Assembly (NCBI GenBank): GCA_016868095.1
Contig: VGHV01000074.1
Location: 1-9,430, forward strand
Length of the DNA stretch: 9,430 nt
DNA from: Betaproteobacteria bacterium
GTDB lineage: Bacteria; Pseudomonadota; Gammaproteobacteria; Burkholderiales; Burkholderiaceae_E
Reading direction: 5' to 3'
In this document: positions 1 to 6,901 of the stretch, one piece after another
Layout: each line of letters opens with the position of its first letter
Position numbering within the stretch: position 1 is the first letter of the stretch
Translations under genes and position numbers: made by a program
Notes under the pieces: model-generated
What the model saw: only the letters and a program-made list of their open reading frames with translations
Database searches by the model: none
What the model was told of the DNA's origin: nothing

Positions 1-37
1 CGGATGCATCAGACCAACAGTCGCATTGATTCAATTG

Positions 38-454
38 TTATAACATCTTTCCCATACTCACTCGCGGTTCTACGATGTAGCCGACCGATTTGTAAAAAGC
101 GGCAGTCGCCTCATTGGTTGCAAGCAATTGAAGGTTGACTTTCATACAGCCCAAATCGGCAAGTGCTCGTTCAGCATGTTGAACCAGTGCACGACCCAGC
201 CCACTCAATCGTTTTTTTGGATCTACTGCGACCGAATACAACCAGCCACGATGTCCGTCATAGCCTGCCATGATGGTCCCGATAACCTCCTTGCCTTCAA
301 CGGCAACGAAAAATAAGCCATCATTAATCGCTATCTTTTTTGATATGGCTAAGTTGGGTTCGTTATGGGCGGTCTCGTAGCCGAAGACCTGTCGCCATAG
401 TTCGACAACTTGGATTCGATCAGTGGGATCAGTGTATTGACGGATGGTTGGCAT
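38..454 (-). CDS. GNAT-family N-acetyltransferase, YpeA-like
   Basis: Predicted to transfer an acetyl group from acetyl-CoA to an amine; the substrate is unknown. From the ATG at 454 the protein is 138 residues, a normal size for a minimal single-domain GNAT. The acetyl-CoA pyrophosphate-binding signature R-x-x-G-x-G is at residues 82-87, just after the beta-4 strand (VAVDP, 75-79). The C-terminal N-E-A-T-A-A-F-Y-x-x-x-G-Y motif (114-126) is the usual GNAT alpha-4/beta-7 element. The GYDGHRG stretch (64-70) resembles E. coli YpeA as I remember it, and points to that subfamily. A TTG three codons upstream (463) would give 141 residues. Neither start has a clear ribosome binding site; I chose ATG because homologues begin close to the first beta strand (TIRQY). 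It lies 55 bases downstream of the GFA gene on the same strand and may be cotranscribed. The family call is secure, the substrate open. Confidence 0.9.
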   Translation of the reverse strand: MPTIRQYTDPTDRIQVVELWRQVFGYETAHNEPNLAISKKIAINDGLFFVAVEGKEVIGTIMAGYDGHRGWLYSVAVDPKKRLSGLGRALVQHAERALADLGCMKVNLQLLATNEATAAFYKSVGYIVEPRVSMGKML

Positions 455-509
455 GATTTTCAATTCAGCGTTGATCGATTTAGCTACCCGTAGAACGCTC
501 GCAAAGTCC

Positions 510-989
510 TCAGCATCGTAACTTCGCGTGCTGTGGCGCCGTGTAGCGAATTGCCTCTGCAGGTTCTCCGTTTAACGAAGCCCTTGCCTGAAAAAAACAA
601 TCTGTGTTCTCAGGCAAAACAACGCCGGTCTGGGCTGATTCTGTCCAAATGTGGGAGCTTATCTCGACCCAATTAGGATCATCAAAGCAGCCTCTTGATA
701 CACCTCGAAATTCAGGCCATCGTTCAAAAGTTAATGACACCGTTGTTCCGCAACGCTGACAGAAATGAGCATGAACATGTTTGCCGCTTGTCTCCGATCT
801 GTGGCCATACACGCTGAGCTCTCCTCGGATTTCAACCGCTTCGACGGGAAACATCGCTTCGGCGTAGAAGCTACTGCCAGTCAACTTTTGGCAGTACCGG
901 CAATGGCATGCAAATGTCCGTAAAGGCTCGCCCTTGACCTGGAAACGGACCTCGCCACATAGACAGGCGCCTTCATGAATCGATAACAA
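510..989 (-). CDS. GFA-family (Mss4-like) zinc-binding protein
   Basis: A 159-residue protein of the GFA family, named after the glutathione-dependent formaldehyde-activating enzyme; most members have no proven reaction. The zinc ligands are in the family order: C-x-C at 9-11 (ACLCGEV), C-H-C-x-x-C at 28-33 and C-x-x-C at 77-80 (FCQRCG). The first and last pairs would hold the structural zinc, and the middle triplet the second, catalytic-type zinc. The start is a TTG at 987-989. It is supported by GAGGA seven bases upstream on the minus strand, and by its position just before the first Cys pair, where the family normally begins. An ATG close by is in another frame. No signal peptide or membrane segment is visible, so it is probably cytoplasmic. 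True formaldehyde-glutathione activity cannot be inferred; paralogues of this type are abundant in proteobacteria. It probably shares a transcript with the GNAT gene downstream. Confidence 0.9.
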   Translation of the reverse strand: MLSIHEGACLCGEVRFQVKGEPLRTFACHCRYCQKLTGSSFYAEAMFPVEAVEIRGELSVYGHRSETSGKHVHAHFCQRCGTTVSLTFERWPEFRGVSRGCFDDPNWVEISSHIWTESAQTGVVLPENTDCFFQARASLNGEPAEAIRYTAPQHAKLRC

Positions 990-1182
990 GTGATGATCCT
1001 CAGATGTAGTCGTTGATAACTCAACCTAAACGCTATGAGAAAACCTGCAGCGTAGCAACGATTTTTCGTTTTTTGGTACTTCGGTTGAGATAAGCAATGC
1101 ACACCGGCAACACGATCGCGCTTTAACTAAAATCCATCGCAATACGTCAGCGTTGGCGCCGTTCCCTTTATCGAGTACCCCT
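990..1182. promoter_or_regulatory. Divergent intergenic region, candidate promoter for lysE-like gene
   Basis: These 193 bases separate the minus-strand GFA gene from the plus-strand LysE-like gene, so both promoters should lie here. The best candidate I see is TAAAAT at 1128-1133 as a plus-strand -10 box, five of six matches to consensus and about 50 bases before the ATG. Its -35 (CGGCAA, 17-base spacer) is poor. For the minus strand, TTGCTA and TAGCGT separated by 17 bases lie around 1033-1061, also weak. A 7-bp inverted repeat (CTCAACC at 1020-1026, GGTTGAG at 1083-1089) may be chance. No known operator was recognised. Confidence 0.3.
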
Positions 1183-1803
1183 ATGAGCTTCACCGCATTC
1201 CTATTGGCTGCCTTGGTTCTTGCGATCACTCCTGGTCCGGGCATTGCCTATGTCGTTGCGCGTACCGTCGCAGGCGGACGCACCGAAGGTTTGGCATCTT
1301 GTGTCGGGACCGCGATCGGTGGCTTGGTGCATGTTTTAGCCGCCGCGGCTGGGCTCTCCCTGATCATTGCTCAGTCCGCAACAGCGTTTTCGGTCATCAA
1401 ATACCTTGGCGCTGCCTACCTGGTCTATCTCGGCATCAAGATCCTTCGCAGCAAACCGCCGGACCTGTCGGAGTCTGAAGCGCTGGCAGCTTTGGGTGCC
1501 AGGCGAGCGCTTCGTGATGGCATGGTCGTGGAGGCGCTCAATGTTAAGACCGCGATGTTTTTCCTGGCGTTTTTACCTCAGTTCGTAAATAGCGCCGAGC
1601 TCATCTTGCCCCAGGTCATGCTCCTTGGGAGCATCTGTGTCTTGCTCAACACCCTCGCAGATGTGTTGGCGGTGTTTGCTGCCAATCGACTACTTGATAC
1701 CGGTCTTGCGCACGCAGCCCGCGCTCGCTTGATGATGAGCGTATCGGGTATAACGATGATCGGGCTCGGCGTCCTGCTAGCTTTGACTCGACGTCATACT
1801 TAA
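1183..1803 (+). CDS. LysE/RhtB-family amino-acid exporter
   Basis: Inner-membrane exporter of the LysE/RhtB translocator family, which expels amino acids or their analogues (lysine, threonine, homoserine, cysteine and others) using the membrane gradient. From the ATG at 1183 it is 206 residues, the usual length. The N-terminal T-P-G-P-G motif (16-20) in the first helix is the family hallmark. The K-Y-L-G-A-A-Y-L-x-Y-L-G-I-K block (73-86) is also typical, as is F-F-L-A-F-L-P-Q-F (126-134). About six hydrophobic helices can be seen. An in-frame TTG at 1153 would add ten residues, but the ATG places the first helix where the family has it; neither has a strong ribosome binding site. The usual N-P-K before the fourth helix reads N-V-K here (120-122). 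It lies 61 bases before the DUF1993 gene on the same strand. Substrate unknown. Confidence 0.92.
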   Translation: MSFTAFLLAALVLAITPGPGIAYVVARTVAGGRTEGLASCVGTAIGGLVHVLAAAAGLSLIIAQSATAFSVIKYLGAAYLVYLGIKILRSKPPDLSESEALAALGARRALRDGMVVEALNVKTAMFFLAFLPQFVNSAELILPQVMLLGSICVLLNTLADVLAVFAANRLLDTGLAHAARARLMMSVSGITMIGLGVLLALTRRHT

Positions 1804-1822
1804 CGAACGAAATTTAACGAAC
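1801..1822 (+). repeat. Short direct repeat at the lysE-like stop codon
   Basis: TAACGAAC occurs twice, at 1801-1808 and 1815-1822, six bases apart, and the first copy includes the stop codon of the LysE-like gene. It is too short to be an attachment site or regulatory array on its own; it is probably a small local duplication. Confidence 0.4.
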
Positions 1823-1864
1823 AAGTCATCGCGCTATTGGCGCATTGAATGCAAGGACCAAACC

Positions 1865-2380
1865 ATGACCATCACCCTTTACAGCGCTTCGGTGCCTGTC
1901 TTCATCCGCACACTAAACAACTTGCAGCATTTCCTGCAAAAGGCGCAGGCCGATGTTGCGGCCCGTGGCTATGATGAGCAGGCACTGGTGCAATTTAGGC
2001 TTGCGCCCGATATGCTGCCCTTTAAGTCGCAAATCTATATTGCTTGTGACGCCGCCAAACTCTGCGCTGCAAGAATTGGCGGCCTTGAGGCACCTAAGCA
2101 CGACAACACCGAAAATAACTTAGCTGAGTTGATCGCTCGTATTCAAGCAACGGTTGAATGGCTAAAGACCGTACCCACGCAAGCGATTGAAGGTCAAGAG
2201 ACAAAACAAGTCACCTTTCCGGTTGGGAAAGACAAAACCCGCACCATGCTGGCAGAGGATTACCTGAAGTCCTGGGCTTTGCCGAATGTTTTCTTCCATA
2301 CAACGACGGCCTACGCGATCTTGCGCCACAACGGCGTGGCGCTAGGAAAAATCGACTTTTTGCTGGGTGCAGGCGATTAA
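1865..2380 (+). CDS. DUF1993 domain protein (DinB-like fold expected)
   Basis: A 171-residue protein of the DUF1993 family, whose molecular function is not established. Family features visible are the N-terminal S-A-S-V-P-V-F-x-R-x-L-x-N-L (7-20), R-L-A-P-D-M-x-P (45-52), Q-I-Y-I-A-C-D-A-A-K (56-65), and C-terminal A-L-P-N-x-F-F-H-x-T-T-A-Y-A-I-L-R-H-N-G-V (138-158). My recollection is that DUF1993 belongs to the DinB/YfiT-like four-helix superfamily. Metal-binding histidines would then be candidates here (H145, H155), but that is inference. The ATG start is well supported by AAGGA seven bases upstream. No signal peptide or membrane segment, so probably cytoplasmic. It follows the LysE-like gene on the same strand with a 61-base gap, so the two may be cotranscribed. 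Confidence 0.9.
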   Translation: MTITLYSASVPVFIRTLNNLQHFLQKAQADVAARGYDEQALVQFRLAPDMLPFKSQIYIACDAAKLCAARIGGLEAPKHDNTENNLAELIARIQATVEWLKTVPTQAIEGQETKQVTFPVGKDKTRTMLAEDYLKSWALPNVFFHTTTAYAILRHNGVALGKIDFLLGAGD

Positions 2381-2502
2381 ACACGAAGACCAGGCCTAAG
2401 CAGCACTGTTTGCTCGATCAAGCTCAGGGGTAAAGCGGGTCAAGCGCCCCTAGTCTTGTGTAGCATAAGCGTTTTAAGCCGCTAATCAGGGCTCAACGAT
2501 CA

Positions 2503-2533
2503 AAGACTCCTGCGTGCAGGAGTCTTCGCTTTT
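2503..2533 (+). terminator. Rho-independent terminator-like hairpin upstream of pntA
   Basis: A perfect 10-bp inverted repeat: AAGACTCCTG at 2503-2512 pairs with CAGGAGTCTT at 2517-2526 around a four-base loop (CGTG). It is followed on the plus strand by CGCTTTT, a short interrupted U-tract. It lies 122 bases after the DUF1993 stop and 51 bases before pntA. It most simply ends the upstream transcript, insulating pntAB. It could instead act in a pntA leader if the promoter lies further upstream. Confidence 0.65.
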
Positions 2534-2553
2534 ATGACGTTCGATCGTTTAAA
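2525..2553 (+). promoter_or_regulatory. Weak candidate sigma-70 promoter for pntAB
   Basis: TTCGCT (2525-2530) and TTTAAA (2548-2553) are separated by 17 bases, placing transcription start near 2560 and leaving just enough leader for the pntA ribosome binding site. Both boxes match consensus only partly (about 2-3 and 4 of 6), so this rests mainly on position after the hairpin. Confidence 0.2.
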
Positions 2554-2577
2554 CACTGTGTTCTAGGAGAAAAGACG

Positions 2578-4158
2578 ATGCTCATCGGCGTACCGCGTGA
2601 GATATACCCTGGCGAAAAACGGGTTGCCACTGTTCCTGATGTCGTGAGCAAACTCATCAAGCTCGGCTTTGAAGTTCAAATTGAGCGTGGCGCAGGCGAA
2701 CTTGCCGATCTATCCGATGCAAGCTTCATCGAAGCAGGAGCGAGTATTGCGGCCGATGCGCAAGCGCTTTGGCATGCTAGTGACATCATCTTTAAGGTAC
2801 GCCCGCCCGCACCCGAAGAATTGCTTTTGATGCGCAGCGGTCAGATTTTGATTGGCTTTATCTGGCCTGCCCAAAATCCAGAGTTAATGCAGCAAATGGC
2901 TGCAAAAAATATCACCGTTCTTGCAATCGACGCCTTGCCGCGCACGCTAAGCCGTGCCCAAAAGATGGATGCGCTTACCTCGATGGCCGGGGTGAGCGGT
3001 TATCGTGCGGTCGTTGAGGCAGCAAACGCCTTCGGACGGTTTTTTAACGGGCAGATCACAGCAGCGGGCAAGGTTCCACCTGCCAAGGTGTTTATAGCCG
3101 GGGCCGGGGTGGCAGGCCTTGCTGCCATCGGTGCTGCTGCAAGTTTGGGCGCCATCGTAAGGGCTAACGATACCCGTGCTGAGGTTGCCGATCAGGTCGT
3201 CTCGCTTGGCGGTGAGTTTGTCAAAGTGGACTATGACGAAGAGGGCTCAGGCGGGGGCGGCTACGCCAAAGTGATGAGCGAGGGTTTTCAGGCGGCTCAG
3301 CGGGCGATGTATGCGCAGCAGGCCCGCGAGGTCGATATCATCATCACGACCGCATTAATCCCCGGAAAGCCAGCCCCGAGGCTTATTACTGCTGACATGG
3401 TCCGGAGCATGAAGCCTGGCAGTGTGATTGTGGATATGGCAGCAGAGCAGGGCGGCAATTGCGAGTTGACCGAGCCTGGTAGGGCTGTGGTCAAACATGG
3501 TGTGACCATTATTGGCTACACCGACCTTGTGTCGCGCATGGCGCGTCAGTCCTCAACGCTTTATGGCACCAATTTGTTTCGTTTGCTCGAGGAGCTTTGC
3601 AAAACCAAAGACGGTGTGATTAACGTCAATATGCAAGACGACGCGATCAGGGGATTAACAGTTATAAAAGATGGTGAGATCACCTGGCCTGCACCCGCGC
3701 TTGCGCCGGCTGCGCCAAAGCCTGCACCGAAGGCAGCGAGTGCTGCAGTTGAGAAAAAGGGTGCCCATGGGCATGGCAGTAGAGGGCCGATGCCTGCAAG
3801 CACGCTCGCCTTGGTTTTCGGCCTGGGTGCGCTTGCGTTTTGGGCCATTGGAGCTTATGCGCCCGCAGCTTTTCTCGGTCACTTCACGGTTTTCGTGCTG
3901 GCTTGTTTTATTGGTTATATGGTTGTATGGAATGTAACGCCAGCACTGCATACGCCGCTCATGAGCGTAACCAACGCCATTTCCAGCATTATCGTGATCG
4001 GTGCTCTTGTACAAATTCTGCCGCCCGAGGCAGGAACAAATGCAAGGCCTGATGCACTGATTCAGTGGCTGGCTTTTGCTGCGATCGTCCTCACGGCAAT
4101 CAATATGTTTGGCGGCTTCGCAGTCACTAGGCGCATGCTTGACATGTTTCGTAAGTGA
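2578..4158 (+). CDS. pntA: NAD(P) transhydrogenase subunit alpha
   Basis: Alpha subunit of the proton-translocating transhydrogenase, which drives hydride transfer from NADH to NADP+ with the proton-motive force. The 526-residue chain is the undivided, E. coli-type form (about 510 there), with no split into PntAA and PntAB. The N-terminal AlaDH/PNT domain starts at [19 protein letters not shown]-x-x-D-A-L (126-133) and the Rossmann loop G-A-G-V-A-G (175-180) make the NAD(H) site of domain I. A mobile-loop region (G-G-G-Y-A-K-V-M, 226-233) and a conserved Y-T-D-L (314-317) follow. An Ala/Pro/Lys-rich linker with H-G-H-G (about 371-404) joins it to four membrane helices (about 406-520), including [12 protein letters not shown] (458-469). 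The ATG has AGGAG at 2565-2569, eight bases upstream. pntB follows after 31 bases in the same operon. Confidence 0.98.
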   Translation: MLIGVPREIYPGEKRVATVPDVVSKLIKLGFEVQIERGAGELADLSDASFIEAGASIAADAQALWHASDIIFKVRPPAPEELLLMRSGQILIGFIWPAQNPELMQQMAAKNITVLAIDALPRTLSRAQKMDALTSMAGVSGYRAVVEAANAFGRFFNGQITAAGKVPPAKVFIAGAGVAGLAAIGAAASLGAIVRANDTRAEVADQVVSLGGEFVKVDYDEEGSGGGGYAKVMSEGFQAAQRAMYAQQAREVDIIITTALIPGKPAPRLITADMVRSMKPGSVIVDMAAEQGGNCELTEPGRAVVKHGVTIIGYTDLVSRMARQSSTLYGTNLFRLLEELCKTKDGVINVNMQDDAIRGLTVIKDGEITWPAPALAPAAPKPAPKAASAAVEKKGAHGHGSRGPMPASTLALVFGLGALAFWAIGAYAPAAFLGHFTVFVLACFIGYMVVWNVTPALHTPLMSVTNAISSIIVIGALVQILPPEAGTNARPDALIQWLAFAAIVLTAINMFGGFAVTRRMLDMFRK

Positions 4159-4189
4159 CTAGAAATAATAACAATCTGGAGTCGGCATA

Positions 4190-5623
4190 ATGACCTCAAG
4201 CCTCATTTCTTCAAGTTTAGCCACGGTTGCTTATCTCGGTGCTGCCATTCTCTTTGTTCTAAGTCTTGGTGGTCTCTCAAACCCGGAGACCTCAAGGCGT
4301 GGGAATCTTTACGGTGTGATCGGCATGACGCTCGCGGTCATCGCGACAATTCTTGGTCCAAGGGTGGCGGCTGCCGGCATACCGTGGATCGTGGCTGCCA
4401 TTGTGATCGGTGGCGGGATTGGTCTTTACGCCGCCAAAACGGTGAAGATGACGCAAATGCCCGAATTGGTGGCGCTCATGCACAGCCTTGTAGGTTTGGC
4501 TGCTTGCCTGGTTGGGTTTGCCAGTTATGTCGATACGTCGATTCAGTACAGTGGTGCCGAAAAGATTATTCACGAAGTCGAAATCTATATCGGTATCCTG
4601 ATTGGCGCGGTTACTTTTTCTGGCTCGCTGATTGCTTTCGGAAAACTTAACGGCAAGATCGACGGCAAGCCTCTGTTATTGCCAGCACGCCATTGGCTAA
4701 ACCTGCTTGCCTTGTTGGTGGTCATTTGGTTTGGCGGCGAATTTATCGCAGCTGACAGCGTTCAAAGCGGTATGACGCCTTTGATCATCATGACAGTGAT
4801 TGCACTACTTTTTGGTATCCACATGGTGATGGCCATTGGGGGTGCAGATATGCCTGTGGTGGTCTCAATGCTCAACAGCTATTCAGGCTGGGCAGCGGCT
4901 GCCACGGGGTTTATGCTGAGTAATGACTTGCTGATTGTGACAGGTGCTTTGGTTGGGTCATCGGGTGCGATTCTCTCCTACATTATGTGTCAGGCGATGA
5001 ACCGTAATTTCATTAGTGTGATCGCTGGGGGCTTTGGAAGTGGCTCTGGTGCGCCTGCTGCAAAGCCTGAGGGGGCGAGTGCTGAACCGCAAGGCGAAGT
5101 GGTACCTGTCAGCGCCGCAGAGACAGCCGAGTTATTGCGCGAGGCCAAAAGCGTGATCATCGTGCCTGGTTATGGCATGGCTGTCGCCCAGGCTCAGCAC
5201 ACGGTCAATGAGATCACTGCAAGCCTGCGAAGCAAGGGTGTGAATGTTCGATTTGGTATTCATCCTGTAGCGGGTCGTATGCCAGGTCATATGAATGTGC
5301 TGCTTGCAGAGGCCAAGGTGCCCTACGATATCGTGCTTGAGATGGACGAGATCAACGAGGACTTTCCCGATACCGATGTCGCCATGGTGATTGGTGCAAA
5401 CGACATCGTTAATCCTGCCGCCCAAGATGATCCTACTAGCCCAATTGCAGGCATGCCTGTGCTCGAAGTATGGAAGGCACGCACAAGCATTGTGATGAAA
5501 CGATCCATGGCGAGCGGATACGCAGGCGTGGATAACCCACTTTTTTACAAAGAAAATAACCGTATGCTTTTTGGTGATGCCAAGAAAATGCTCGATGAAG
5601 TGCTTATTGCGCTGAAGGTTTAA
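4190..5623 (+). CDS. pntB: NAD(P) transhydrogenase subunit beta
   Basis: Beta subunit of the same inner-membrane enzyme; it supplies most of the proton channel (domain II) and the NADP(H)-binding domain III. It has 477 residues against about 462 in E. coli. Hydrophobic helices fill residues 10-280. Residues matching the proton-path positions of the E. coli enzyme are H98 ([11 protein letters not shown]), D220 and N229 ([20 protein letters not shown]). A Gly/Ala/Pro-rich linker (283-303) leads to domain [14 protein letters not shown] (327-337), [14 protein letters not shown] (362-375), G-A-N-D-I-V-N-P-A (402-410) and K-R-S-M-x-S-G-Y-A-G-V-x-N-P-L-F-Y (437-453), which bind NADP(H). The ATG has GGAG eight bases upstream. 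Its TAA stop interlocks with the stop of the convergent DMT transporter gene. Confidence 0.98.
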   Translation: MTSSLISSSLATVAYLGAAILFVLSLGGLSNPETSRRGNLYGVIGMTLAVIATILGPRVAAAGIPWIVAAIVIGGGIGLYAAKTVKMTQMPELVALMHSLVGLAACLVGFASYVDTSIQYSGAEKIIHEVEIYIGILIGAVTFSGSLIAFGKLNGKIDGKPLLLPARHWLNLLALLVVIWFGGEFIAADSVQSGMTPLIIMTVIALLFGIHMVMAIGGADMPVVVSMLNSYSGWAAAATGFMLSNDLLIVTGALVGSSGAILSYIMCQAMNRNFISVIAGGFGSGSGAPAAKPEGASAEPQGEVVPVSAAETAELLREAKSVIIVPGYGMAVAQAQHTVNEITASLRSKGVNVRFGIHPVAGRMPGHMNVLLAEAKVPYDIVLEMDEINEDFPDTDVAMVIGANDIVNPAAQDDPTSPIAGMPVLEVWKARTSIVMKRSMASGYAGVDNPLFYKENNRMLFGDAKKMLDEVLIALKV

Positions 5624-6495
5624 GTTTTGTCCGTTTCCCCGGCGTTGCTTTCGGCTGACTTTGACCCCCAAAGCGCTGACCCAAGGATCATGAAAGCCGC
5701 CAGCATGATATGCGGTCCCATCGGTACATCGGTGGCGCTCACCAGTAAAAGCGTTGACAGTAGCGGCGTTAAAAAGGAGAGGATGCCAATCCGCCGCGGA
5801 TCGCCTGATTTAAGCGCTGCGTCCCAACAGTAAAAGGCTGCACCCAAAGGACCAAACCCCAAGATCAGGATCAATCCTGCATCGCTTGCGCCAAGTTGTG
5901 TGGATTCTTCAATAAGAAAGTGTAGTGCGAGCGAAAGCAAACCGGACAGTGCTGAGAAGCTACCGATTTGTATCGTTCTGAAAGATAGCTGACTTGTCCA
6001 CAACGAGAAGCTCGCCCAAACCAATGCAGCAGCGATCGCATAGAGATAACCAAGGTGCCAGCTCTCTAAGATGGGTGCTTGAGCACCTGCTTGCCTACCG
6101 ACGATAGCGATGGCAGCGCCAAGAAAACCAATAATCGCTGCGATCAGATGGCGGCCTTGGACCCTGAGTTTGGCGTTGAAAAGAGGAGCTAATATAACGA
6201 TCGCCAAGGGCCATAGATAGTTGAGCAAATTGGCTTCAAGCGCGGGCGCTGTTCTAAACGCCATGAAGAGTAAAAAATGATAGCCGAAAAGCCCGTAAAT
6301 CCCGACTGCGAGTAATTTGGTTGGCGCGACAATTGCGCGCAAATTCCCCCGGGCTAGCGGTATAGCGATCAAGCTACCCACGAGTAGTGAAAGGCCTGTC
6401 AGTAGGAATGGCGGCAGGTGGGCGAGCGATAAGCCGAGCGTAGCCAATGTGCTCCACATGGCAATCGCTGCCAGCGCGAGTAGGTCAGATTTCAT
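5620..6495 (-). CDS. EamA/DMT-family exporter, YddG-like
   Basis: A 291-residue inner-membrane protein of the drug/metabolite transporter superfamily, with ten predicted helices in two EamA repeats. The N-terminal A-x-x-M-W-S-T (10-16) is typical of the superfamily. [13 protein letters not shown] (85-97) and S-F-L-T-P-L-L-S-T (240-248) match E. coli YddG, an exporter of aromatic amino acids, as I recall its sequence (N-Y-L-W-P, F-T-P-V-L-S). Export of aromatic or related amino acids is therefore a reasonable but unproven inference. The ATG lies 11 bases after the stop of the small membrane-protein gene and has only a poor purine stretch upstream, which suggests translational coupling. The stop overlaps the pntB stop by four bases in the opposite direction. 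The charged C-terminal tail (278-291) is cytoplasm-like. Confidence 0.88.
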   Translation of the reverse strand: MKSDLLALAAIAMWSTLATLGLSLAHLPPFLLTGLSLLVGSLIAIPLARGNLRAIVAPTKLLAVGIYGLFGYHFLLFMAFRTAPALEANLLNYLWPLAIVILAPLFNAKLRVQGRHLIAAIIGFLGAAIAIVGRQAGAQAPILESWHLGYLYAIAAALVWASFSLWTSQLSFRTIQIGSFSALSGLLSLALHFLIEESTQLGASDAGLILILGFGPLGAAFYCWDAALKSGDPRRIGILSFLTPLLSTLLLVSATDVPMGPHIMLAAFMILGSALWGSKSAESNAGETDKT

Positions 6496-6506
6496 CCACC
6501 GTCTAA

Positions 6507-6830
6507 TTATTGCGGCTTGTCGGCGTCTTCAAGCCAGAATGAATCGGTCGATGTGTATGCCGGCCCTTTCATGACGAAAACGATAGCGCAACCAATAAAG
6601 ACCGTTAAAAGCATGGTGGAAAAGAAAATCAATCCACCAATCAAGGCATAGCCCGCTTGCGCTACTGAGGCATCGACTCGCTGTGGATCCCCCTGCCAGG
6701 GCAAGTGGGGCAACATAAACCAAGCAGCTGCAAACATGGCGAGACCGAGCAGTGCAATTCGAGGCAGTCGGCGTAGGAGCCACCACTCGAGACCTGGTTG
6801 CGCCCTATTCGGGTCAGAGTCTTTGATCAC
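6507..6830 (-). CDS. Small two-helix membrane protein of unknown function
   Basis: I do not recognise this 107-residue protein. An N-terminal charged, Arg-rich segment (3-24, with EWWLLRRLPR) precedes one hydrophobic helix (about 25-43). A short loop of about 15 residues leads to a second long helix (about 59-86), ending V-M-K-G-P-A-Y, then an acidic tail (96-107). Positive charges before the first helix suggest both ends are cytoplasmic. The start is GTG at 6828-6830 with no clear ribosome binding site; an upstream in-frame stop at 6846-6848 limits alternatives. The placement supports a real gene: it fits between metY (71 bases before) and the DMT exporter (11 bases after), all on one strand, and the hydrophobic pattern is orderly. 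It could be a membrane partner of the exporter or an independent orphan; nothing in the sequence decides. Confidence 0.7.
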   Translation of the reverse strand: MIKDSDPNRAQPGLEWWLLRRLPRIALLGLAMFAAAWFMLPHLPWQGDPQRVDASVAQAGYALIGGLIFFSTMLLTVFIGCAIVFVMKGPAYTSTDSFWLEDADKPQ

Positions 6831-6901
6831 TAAAACGATGACGATTCAAAAAATGATTCGATTGCTAAGCAAAAACCCCTGCACATGCACGATCGCGCCG
6901 T

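Noticed and set aside
1057..1074. AACGA-TTTT-TCGTT hairpin followed by T residues, resembling a terminator.
   Set aside because: The stem is only five A/T-rich pairs and it lies between two divergent genes, where no transcript on that strand needs to end.
1153..1182. Extended TTG start for the LysE-like protein (ten extra residues).
   Set aside because: It has no ribosome binding site, and the extension pushes the first helix away from the N-terminus, unlike the family; the ATG at 1183 is preferred.
2381..2502. Possible tRNA or known structured RNA in the spacer before pntA.
   Set aside because: I see no tRNA arms, T-loop or anticodon stem, and no recognised riboswitch consensus.
3655..4014. 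A 119-codon open frame antisense to the membrane part of pntA.
   Set aside because: Same reasoning: composition is not protein-like, and the opposite strand encodes a well-conserved gene.
5132..5671. A 179-codon open frame antisense to the 3' part of pntB.
   Set aside because: It is rich in His, Cys and Arg with no domain pattern, and lies wholly opposite a strongly conserved NADP-binding domain; it is a shadow of pntB codon use.
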